From assembly GCF_964340395.1 (NCBI RefSeq), contig NC_135551.1, forward strand, positions 11,214,379 through 11,278,378: 64,000 nt of DNA, read 5' to 3'. Below are positions 1-64,000 of this stretch, piece after piece. The position numbers and the translations under genes are program-made. The notes under the pieces were generated by a model, which had not been told where the DNA came from, made no database searches, and saw only the letters and a program-made list of their open reading frames with translations. This DNA comes from Glandiceps talaboti. Lineage: Eukaryota; Hemichordata; Enteropneusta; Spengelidae. How positions within the stretch are numbered: position 1 is the first letter of the stretch; every line of letters begins with the position of its first letter.

Positions 1-304
1 AATGAAAGCGAAAACCATCAACTCAAAATTAATGTTTCCTGTCTCCCATATCTTTGTTGACAAATTCTTTAGATTATATGTTATCGCCACATCCAGGCAG
101 GTTAGTCTCTATTCCGCATCGTGTTGTATTCAATGTCATCATCGGTTGCTGTTTCCCCGTATCTCATGATCAGACCACGGTCTGAGCCCGTATAGAGGAA
201 GTGTACGTCTATATTCTAAAGAGCAGAACACCCCATTTGCGTTCACTACTTACAGCGTCCGTCATGTTTATTTGGACCTGACACTGGACCTCAAGTTGTG
301 CAAC

Positions 305-22557
<22,253 letters not shown>

Positions 22558-22805
22558 CCTAAACAAGTGCACCAGGTGGACATGAAGAAACAGATTTATG
22601 AGATGATACAAAAACAGCTTGAACATTTGAAACGTGAAGGAATTGATAATACCTAATTATAATCCATCAACTCTGCATGGTTTCATAATGGATACCAAAC
22701 CGTCACCTCAACAAATAATATGTTCATGAAACCAGACTCGTCGAACCACGCACAGTATATGATAACTTGATGACAGGAACAGCAACAGTAGCAGTAGAAC
22801 CACCA

Positions 22806-22842
22806 CCAGCAGCAGCAGCAGCAGCAGCAACAACAACAACAA
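22806..22842. repeat. (GCA)n(ACA)n
   Basis: Trinucleotide tract in the presumed 3' untranslated region of gene A. Confidence 0.9.
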
Positions 22843-23208
22843 CTCATATTATATATGCTTCCATGAATTAAGTGCAACCTGAAGGCCAGATTACATTTAC
22901 ATAATACCACAGAAAGACACCAAGACATCTCTTCTTCAAAATTAACAAAGTGAAACGGGTCCGACCCTACACAATACATCTCTATATCCCACCGATGTAT
23001 ATGTTATCATTTTGAACACTAAAATTTCATTTTAGAGTGCATGCATTGAAAAATTATTATTCTTTAAGAAAACTCTAAATAATTACGTTGAAATAGAGTG
23101 CTAGGAATAAGTAGATAAATGGAGGTGTTTCAAATACACATTAATACTCAGTCACATATTACATGCATGCCCTTAAGAATTTACATATTAGAGAAGTCTG
23201 ATCTCTCT

Positions 23209-23214
23209 AATAAA
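23209..23214 (+). terminator. Candidate poly(A) signal of gene A
   Basis: AATAAA about 650 bp after the gene A stop. Further AATAAA copies occur near 23570, 23860 and 24155, so the true cleavage site is uncertain. Confidence 0.35.
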
Positions 23215-24379
23215 TATTCAGTAGTCGCTGTATGTCTACATGACGTACTATAGTAATTATATATTGATGACGCAAATTGAGAGATTGGTGTCGATAACAA
23301 GTAACCGTACTACAGTACGGAGGAGAGTTGGCATGTGTCCAAGTTTTGATGTACGTAGTACATTTGTCGTCTGCTCCGAATGTCACAGTGGTAGTGAACT
23401 CTGCTAATTGTCGGCGGAAGATTTTCAAAATGAGACAGAGGAAATTTCGAAGGCAGCTTAGTTGTGGCCCGTTTGTACTTGTGCAAATCAATGGCTAAGG
23501 ACAACATCAGCAAAATACATGTGTCCTACAATAAAAGTAAGATCTTACACTGACATGCTTACTACAAATCGAAATAAAAACCCAGAGCTTGTCTCACAGT
23601 ATCGTTTATTTGTCTGAGTGGAAAATCCCGAAACCCGTGAAGTCTACTGACTTAATCCCCCCCCCCCCTCTCCCGGTGATACAATTAACCTGCCGCCATG
23701 TCTATCGCCACGGTCTCACTCCAATGTCAAAAACCGAAGCATAAGGTATACCAACCATTTCAAGTAATAGTTTGTGTCAACTGGTGGTTTGTCTCATGAC
23801 TATTTTTAATGGGTCTATCAATGTACAGACTGTTCTCCTGAAATACTAGTAGCAGATAAAATAAATCCAATCAGTGCATGGTTGTAAGTAGGACACAAGT
23901 AGATTCTCTTCAGATCAGCTGTCAAAGTACTTTTATTGTTAATGTAAAGTATTCAAAGTTTGTAGCCGTTATCTTCCCAAGGCCACATACAGGCAGATTA
24001 CGTTTGTACTAATTACTTCAATTTTTAATGAAAACATAATATTTCTTGCATGTGTAGGCTTAACTGTATATATTTGTTTACTGAATATTATTAATATTGA
24101 TTCGCATCAATCATAGCACCGATCAATATATGGTTATTCATATTCCGGGGCTAAATAAAGCTCTATTTTGTTATTATATTTTCCCCAAATAGTGGTACAG
24201 ATAAACCACTCCCGTGCTGGTATACAAGTCGGTTCTGACTAGTGAACTCAATGACTTTTTGTATGCACTTGCTGTCGGTCGCGCACTGCAGAATTTCATT
24301 CACTGGTCAAAACGTCTTTGTACATCATCCTTAGGGGTGGCTTGTTGCTTAATCCAAGTCTTGTTTTACTTGGTAATTA

Positions 24380-24388
24380 GATGATGAC

Positions 24389-24435
<47 letters not shown>

Positions 24436-24487
24436 CGACGACGAAGACGACGACGACGAGGAGGAGGAGGACGATGACGACGACGAA
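24380..24487. repeat. (ATG)n/(ACG)n trinucleotide tract
   Basis: GATGAT changing to GACGAC with a short GAG run; no real protein. Confidence 0.92.
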
Positions 24488-26539
24488 AACGATGATTTTA
24501 TACTTCTTACTTGAATCATTTCCATACCTTTCACAAGTAGTTCATAAAATTGAAAAGTTTTACATGCTTCACTCTTAATGACTAAGTTAAGCAGGATTGT
24601 AAGACTTTTATTTCAGCATTTTAGTATGATAAACAAGTGTTTTAAAAATGTAATATGTGTTTTCCGGATGTTAATCTGGCATCCGGTTGAAGGATGAATT
24701 AAACCACTTTATCATGCTATCTGTTTGATTTGTTAGGTTAAGGTGTAGACTTCGATGGATGGTGTCACAGCAGAACGAAAGAGACAGTAAGATATATCTA
24801 TTTTGTTTTCTGAATCAGAAAGTAATAATGCTCACATCAGCACCTCTAAAAAACAGATTCTGAAATCGAGGTAACTACATTTGCAACAAGATTACAAATT
24901 CTCGGCATGATGAGAACTTAGAACATCAATGTAAAACAGTATAGCAGATTGTTGCTGCAATATTAGTCTTGTAAATGTCTTGATTGCAAGGGACCTTTGG
25001 GTGCTTGAAATATCAAAAGAATACCTAAAGGTCTTGCAGTTAGACTACTGTAATATGGCACCGTATTTAGACCTACATACCTTCGTGAAGTGCATAAATG
25101 TTTAGTAGTACATATATGTAGCTTGCTATTTCTGTAAACAATGTAATAATATAATTCAAATATCTCAAATATCTGCAACTAAATATCAAAAAAGTTCTAT
25201 CAATATGTTCAGTGTTTCAGTTCCGTGTTACACCACCAAATCGTAAAGTTGTAATCAAACTGTGGACAATGTAATGTGTAAGTTTAGAATATTTCGAGTG
25301 ATTATTTGATCCCTTCATGTTTACAGCTTGGCACACATGTGTGTTTTAGTGGTTTAGGAAATAATTGCAACAATGTGGCGCTTAAGTGCTGTTCTGCTAT
25401 CAAAGTTAAATTATTATATTTGCCATGAACATGCATGTTTGATATACGGTGTGTAAAAAAGTTGATGAGGTCACAATTGACGGTCTAGAACAAAGCCAAT
25501 CAATGTTGGAAAATTGGGGGAAAATTGACCCAATTAAACAACTTAGTGCACTGCCCAACATTGCAACACAGTAACAACATTTTCTTTTTTTACTCATTTG
25601 CATTGTTGTGATAATGTTATTTTCTATGAATAAATGTACGCGTTCTGGCAGCAAACTCGCCCTTGGTATGGAAAGATTTATATCAAAACAAAGAGAGAAG
25701 ATTTTCAATTTTGATCGAAGAAAATATCGTATGGATTTATCTTGGTGAATTCTCCAGCAAGAATTTTCGGTATAAAGCTGATGATTTCCCCCGGAAGTTG
25801 AAGCTGACCTGGTTTGACCGACGATCTCAGCTCCTCATGCATACTTTCAGAAACAGAAACACGCGCGAGTATCGAACGAAGTAAAAACAAGATTTTAAAT
25901 TTTCAAATAGTGAAGAGATCGTATGATTTCCTGCAGAAGTGATCTTATGGCCAACTACAACATGTAATGTGAAGCTATTATAGAACGGTGTAGCATAGCT
26001 CTCACCATAGCAAGAGTTTTAATAAGCCAACAAAAGAGAAGGAATTGTTACTGTCACAGCGCATCTCTGAAATGCCCCCACTTTGATCTTTTCCCCATGT
26101 GTTTTCCAGCCAATACAGTCTGCAGATCCACGGGAAAACACAAAATAACTCTACCTACGTTAATTGCTACTTCTGAAAGACAACTGCAGTGCTAATCATG
26201 CACAATTACAATTAAAAAAAATTAAATTCACATGGAATTTAGACATTTCCTGACCAGAAACAATGATTTTCTTTTTTGTGGCCACCGTGTCTAATTACTG
26301 AAATATGCCAATAACTTATTAAAACTTACAAATACATCAATAATATTTTCAGGACAGATTGGCTTAGGTATTGCAAATGTATGTATCAAATTATATTGAA
26401 TTCGAAGCATGCATTCTTGATATATAGCCTAATTACCAAAAACCACTAATTACACAAATTGTACATTAGTATTCATGGAATGTTTACCAAAACCTAATCG
26501 GTTCTTGCCATTACCGTAAGGAATACGTCTTCAAAATTT

Positions 26540-26640
26540 CGTTTGAATTGAGCCAGCTGTTTTGGAGAAACCAATGACACACACAGACACACAGTTTGAA
26601 TTGAGCCAGCTGTTTTGGAGAAACCGATGACACACACACA
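26540..26640. repeat. Two-copy tandem duplication, about 52 bp
   Basis: GTTTGAATTGAGCCAGCTGT and TTTTGGAGAAACC occur twice, each followed by CA repeats. Confidence 0.85.
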
Positions 26641-27559
26641 CACACAGACTTTGACCCACTAATACATGTCTTCCTTATGGAAGAAAAAGGGAGGTTTAAT
26701 TTGAGACATTCGAAGACAGTGTTCCTTTCCACAATGGATTGTCTTTATGACAGCAAATGAACTCACACATTTAGGGGGCCTTTAGTAATTGCAAGCGGGG
26801 AGGGCTGGGGACTTTATGTGTGTGTGTGTGTGTGTGTGTGGTGTTCTCATTTTAGAAAGTGGTTCTCGGGGGTGGGCTACATTTATGAAAATGAAATTAG
26901 GGAAGGGTTATATGTCACATGGACTCATTCTACAATCTACACTTTGGCATCCCGCCATTGCACTGCTCCCACATACCAGTGCTGTCCCATCCCTGCCACC
27001 ATTGTACCGTAATATCAAATCATATCATTCAAATCGCTTCTTACACCTTTGCACTAAACCAGTCGTTATTTGTAGTGTTAGGAGAGGACTTTGTCTCACG
27101 GGAGGGAAGGAATAGAAGCGGTTGGAATATTTAACAGATGATTGGATACTTTCAATGCGAGGAAAAGAACGCACTGAATACATTTCTTGAATTTTAAGAT
27201 ATTAAAAAAAATTCTTTGTTATTTTTGAAATTAATGTTTTGTTTTATTTTTCCAGCTATTAGTGTAATATCAGGCGTGCAAACATTTAACCTCAATTACA
27301 AGGTAATTAGGCATCAAAACTAGCACATTAAATATTTGACAAGTCCGCCTGACATGCTCATTATTATATCAAGGCAACAGAATCGTCTAATAGACAAGTT
27401 GAATTGTAATTTCAAACAACACATAGATGGATGGGGATTTATTTGATCACTATGTTTTAAGATATAGATAAAAGTCCGTATTTGTATTTCAATAATCGCA
27501 AAACCAACCAAATATGTGAAAAGTTCGTAAATCACTTCCTGCATGTAGAACGATTTTTT

Positions 27560-29898
27560 AGCTCCGCTGTCAGCGAAAGCTAAAAGCGTAGCTTTAGGTA
27601 TAGGTTGTTTAGAGTATAGAGAGTAGAGTGAATCATAGGTGTCCGTCAAACTTTTATATTTTCATTATTTTCTCCGAAAGTGACAGTCAGTTTTCTTAGA
27701 TATTTGGTGTGCATGTTCCCTGGGGGGAGGCTATTCAGATTTGTTCATGCCAAGTTGATCTGTGCCATTTTCAATTTTTTATGATTTTTTTTCATAAAAT
27801 GTCATTTTCATCATCTCCGTGAAAACTTATTGTCAGATTGCTTTGATATATGGTGTGTTGATGCGCAGGGGGTAGCTTACTCACGTTTGTTAATTTCAAG
27901 TCAGCACATCTTCATTTTTATTTTTTATGATTTTTTTTGTAATTTGAAAAAAAATGAATATGTTAATGAGCATTATGACCGACGCCATATTGGAAATCAG
28001 TCGACGAGACTATAAGTAAACTGCCACTTTTCAAAAGACACTATTGACGTCAAACAAGCAATGTAATATGTGCTATAGTCATAATTCTACGCATTGGGCG
28101 CCCAAATGCATGAAGTGACAAGCGTTTATTCGAAACAGGGTTGTAAACTTCAAATCCAAATTCTGCACCCCTTCTACATAATCAGCCAGTCCGCAACGTC
28201 CTTATTTGCATACTCTATCCTGATTCGACCAGAAGCTGAAGCTGACCTCATTTGACCGGGCGATTTTCCACAGCAAGTAACAACACAGGACGTTCTTGGT
28301 ACTCACTAAAATCTCACTTCAGACCCACTATAAAAATGTGATGTTTTCAGATAACATGTAACTTGTGATTAATTCTATATTGTCGTGCAATTTGGAGTGA
28401 CAGTGAACCAGAATTAAGACAACTTGCGTAAGGAAGGCATGCGGTTGAAGTTATGCAAGAGCAGTCTAACTGCGGACTGAGAATCAACCAAATTTTGTTT
28501 ATTGGCCGACAGTTCACATGTAAAGTTAAACGACATGAACGTGTCTTGCCATTTCCAAAATGCAAATATTTGGCAAGTAAAAATAATTAAAATAATCACA
28601 ACTTTAATTTGGCTTCAGACTTTGCATTATGTTTTGCGTATCTTTCCCCGTTTTACATGTAAATCCGAAAAGGTTCTCTCGTCATGTCATCAGTGATCAT
28701 ACCGCGAGGGGCTGCTTTGAGTACGAGCGAAGTGAGGCATGTTGAGGTATTTTGTTGAGAATTATAAATATTGCGAAATGTCAAGTACAAGGTTTACATA
28801 CAATGGAATGATGAAAAAAATGGCCGAGTCTGCTGACAGGCGCCGCGCCGGTCACAAGAAACACTGTAAATTCCATCTTTCTTAGTTTCCGTACGGCGAC
28901 AACCCCAGGTACCCGGATGCACGAGGGACTAACCCGGAAGCAAGTCGTTGTCAGCCATACGTTACAGTGGTAACATCGTCCGAGAAATCGCTGCGTTCAG
29001 AGTGTCATTATTCACAGAATTGTTGTTTACGAGTGAAAACGCGTTTTGAATTGTATAAATCTAACAAATGAAGACATGTCAAGTTATATTTTGAAAGTTG
29101 TATCGCTAGTTTGAGACGATTTTCTCACGTATTATCGAGGCTTACTTGGACTTGGACCTTACTCCAGTTCATCGTGAAGTTTAGTTAGTCTGATAATTCT
29201 TTCTGGTTTAGTTTACAACACTTTTGATCACACAGATTTTGTTGTTGTGATGAAAAGAAATTAAAAAAAAATCACTTCAACCATTTCGTTGTGTTTTCTT
29301 TATGAAAGGTAATAGAACATGAACGAGTGTTACCACTGTAACGTATGGCTGCCAGAATGACTCTCTTTCGGGTACTTGGCGGGGATTGTCGCCGTCCGGA
29401 AACTAAGATGGCGATTAATACATTTCTTCCCTATATATATCTACTACAACTTGTACAAGTTGAATGTTGTTGACTTGGTAAATTTGTTAGAAAATTGAAA
29501 TTCAAATTGCCTCAAAATTATTTTAGATCCCTAGTTTATTTCATTCATCATTAAAATTTCCCAGGGTTAAAGCTGTAAGACAATGGAATTATTTATAGCC
29601 AACCTCAAAATCCTCTTTTTTTTTCTTTTTCTTGTGTGCATTTCCCAGTCATTTTTTTCTGAGATTTTGTGCAATTTTTCATAACAGTAGATTTTTGTTA
29701 TAAAATGGTGACTATAGTATAAAAGTACAATACATTACCAACTTCTGTGTAAAATGTGTTTTACAGTGAGACATCATATGAACCACTAACCACTTTATTG
29801 ATCGCTAAAACAAAACTGCATAGTGAAGAGCTGAAGAACTGAACCACTTCTACGTGTCACCAAAATAAAAAATAAAATAAAAAAAAACCAGCGGAGCT
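27560..29898. mobile_element. Possible larger inverted-repeat element hosting a nested MITE
   Basis: AGCTCCGCTG at the left and CAGCGGAGCT at the right, 2.3 kb apart, each embedded in T- or A-rich sequence. The pairing of these ends is inferred; no coding region is seen. Confidence 0.35.
28874..29410. mobile_element. MITE with 80-100 bp inverted repeats
   Basis: Left arm 28874-28975 and right arm 29328-29410 share CTTAGTTTCCG, ACGGCGACAA, GTACCCG-like and GCCATACGTTACAGTGGTAA segments in inverted orientation. About 540 bp in all. Confidence 0.65.
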
Positions 29899-31450
29899 AT
29901 TCTGACCGATAGGTCGCTTGTTTTATATATGACTATTTAGTTGTTTACAATCCATTGAGTCACCACCAAAGTGGTCCTGATCTATGATGTTTCATATTTG
30001 CCAAGTAGAACAAAACATGCAAAAGTTATGTATTAATTAACAATCCAGAAATAATGCCTATTTCTTACTCATATGGCCACTTCATGAATATCCCTATCGC
30101 TTTAGTTGACCAATCGAGCTTGTATTCGATTCCTTTAGCTTAACCCTATATGGACAGATGAATGCACAGACATGCAGTCACGTATAGTGACGCTATACCA
30201 CCATCACTATTACGCCGCAGATGAACTCTACTTAGTTGTAGTAATAAAGGAAGAAGCCTGTCTTTGTGCAGTAGTATTTGTTTTATTGATCTATCGATTA
30301 CGAGTTATACATCAACAATTCTACTCACTCAAGGTAGATTCAACTTGCAGTTTCACCACGTACAAACTAATATTTTAATGCTATCATTCTCTGAGTACTT
30401 GGAATAATTTTGCGCACATGCAATAATGGCGATAATTTCAATGCTTCTACTTTTCTGCACTCTGTTTTGTGGCATATAGGTTTGTTCCGCATGGAAGACT
30501 GCCCACTACTTTTATTCACACCTAACAATGTTCAAATTCCTAACAAGATAATGCTACTCTGTCTTTTTAAGTCATTAAAACTTGTTAAAACTTAGTTATT
30601 ATAATAATCACCCTGTTACCAGAGGAAACTTCCCTTAATGTATATCAACACAAAACACACAATCATATAACTGTTCATTCATTTCAGAATGTTTCAGTGG
30701 CTTTCCTTAAATTTGCGCATATGGTAAACAAATCTCTCGAAGCAAATGTTCAAGATAAACACTTTCACGCCGAAGTTTATAACCAATGCTATCATGTAAT
30801 ACTTAACGATGTAATGTAAAACTACCTCAAAGGTCTTCACGATGTAATCAGTGTATCAATAACATAGTTTTTATAACCATGTTAACCATATTGGCATAAT
30901 TCAGTTGTACACACTTGCTTTCATTACGTTCTGTCCCCTGGTAGGAAGCATGCATTGATTTTCAGTATTATCCCCCACAACATGCAAACGGATGACCAAC
31001 TTTAATGCCACAAAGGTCTTAGAAACTACATTGAGCCATGCATATTTTCTTAGTATTTGTTATACATCCGTATATAATATAGTATACAGTTACATTTTTG
31101 TTCGGTTCGATGGTGTAATCTTTTAAGGAAGAAGTTTTTCACACCCGCCGCTCCATTTTTTTTCAACAGAAGGTCGTATCAGACCAAATCGTAACTTATT
31201 AACTGTTATCCAACTGCTGTTATACGGACAGCTGCAAATTACCTTTCATCGACTCTGTTTGATACAACCACACACAAACATATAAGGTACTGCATATGCT
31301 ACACTTTAAGATAACAAGATTGATTGAATATAGTTTCTTGTAGCATTTTGTCTACAAAATGAAATGGATTATTAACCTGCCACCATTCAGACATAAAATG
31401 CAGACGTCAAAACATTGGCGCCTGCGCTTTGTTGCAATACGTTTAAATGG

Positions 31451-31456
31451 TTTATT
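31451..31456 (-). terminator. Candidate poly(A) signal of gene B
   Basis: TTTATT on the plus strand reads AATAAA on the minus strand, about 410 bp past the gene B stop. Confidence 0.35.
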
Positions 31457-31864
31457 TAATAGACAAAATATACATTGCGATCTTGCACTGCAGTGTATAA
31501 TATGCGGTTTCTTATTGTTTTCTGCGTGATTGTACTATGTATCAAGTAAAGCCGGTGAACGGTAACTTGAAAGAGTCTGTATGTAACATACAAAACAAGG
31601 CAATGGTTACATTTCCGGTCACATTTACACAATGGAATATGTGAACTGGGTTATCTTAAGTTGTTACATTTGAGAAAACGTTTTCCAAATAGATTACATC
31701 ACAAATTAAACCACTGTGTACCATAAAGAAGACTAATTCATAAGTCTTATAGTATCAATAAAGTTTCATTTTTCGTGCGATCAAAGTCCTTAATAAGGGA
31801 TGTCATTTCTTGTTCATACGGGATTCCTTCGTTGAACATTAATTTATATCCGAATGAGGATTTA

Positions 31865-63811
<31,947 letters not shown>

Positions 63812-64000
63812 CTATTACAAATAAAGAAAACACAGACGACTTTCTAATAACGCTGTCTATTAATAAGAGGCTTGTATATAGTTTGTGCCTGATTAAATGC
63901 GGTTTACGCGATTCATTCTACAAGATTGGCCATGTGGTGAAAACTATCACAAACAACTTTGAATTTCTTTTGGATTTTAAGACCTTTAACCGTGTCTCTT

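Larger units (their letters stand above)
22558..31864. other. Region between the convergent 3' ends of genes A and B
   Basis: 9.3 kb with no exon I can support on either strand. It should hold both 3' untranslated regions. The rest is microsatellite (22806-22842, 24380-24487, a GT run near 26816-26842), a tandem duplication near 26540-26640, and an inverted-repeat element spanning 27560-29898 with another nested at 28874-29410. The run of Ser codons near 24349-24534 on the minus strand is only the trinucleotide repeat. Confidence 0.65.

Noticed and set aside
24349-24578. Poly-Ser (minus) and poly-Met (plus) frames
   Set aside because: Trinucleotide repeat with no splice context.

Overview
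This is a window of an animal nuclear genome. It is AT-rich and intron-dense, and full of (TA)n, (TC)n and (GT)n microsatellites, non-LTR retrotransposon fragments and short inverted-repeat transposons. Two large multi-exon genes for mosaic extracellular proteins face each other tail to tail. The domain set (six-cysteine Sushi, YWTD propellers, C-type lectin, MAM, calcium-binding EGF), the all-phase-1 exon shuffling and the AT-rich codons suggest a marine invertebrate deuterostome. A hemichordate or a lancelet is my guess; the species cannot be fixed from the sequence alone.

Gene A (plus strand, 305-22557) appears complete. I traced 18 exons with consensus splice sites and unbroken phase: a signal peptide, three tandem copies of a [Sushi + six-bladed YWTD propeller] module of about 330 residues (exons 4396-9453, 10467-15070 and 16701-20923), a transmembrane exon and a cysteine-rich cytoplasmic tail. 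The spliced frame is 3699 nt, or 1232 residues. All three modules have the same five-exon structure with the same intron phases, so the module was duplicated at the genomic level. In LDL-receptor relatives an EGF domain normally accompanies a YWTD propeller; here a Sushi domain does.

Gene B (minus strand, 63811-31865) enters from beyond the right edge. I traced 18 exons (747 residues plus stop): the end of a C-type lectin domain, MAM, five EGF, MAM, three EGF, then a Thr/Glu-rich tail with four 11-residue repeats and a stop codon. No membrane segment was found. A 15.9 kb intron (33597-49462) divides the last two EGF exons from the rest and is packed with transposon debris.

The 9.3 kb between the two 3' ends (22558-31864) holds no gene I can support, only repeats and an inverted-repeat element with a second one nested inside it.

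The most unusual hidden signal is a family of tiny palindromes of 23-36 bp bounded by CATAG...CTATG, each flanked by a 7-bp direct repeat. Six copies are listed. One interrupts a retrotransposon reading frame, and another has an empty site in a sister repeat within the window. Longer elements with TAGTCT termini and 9-bp target duplications are also present, including an almost pristine 154-bp foldback at 47046-47199.
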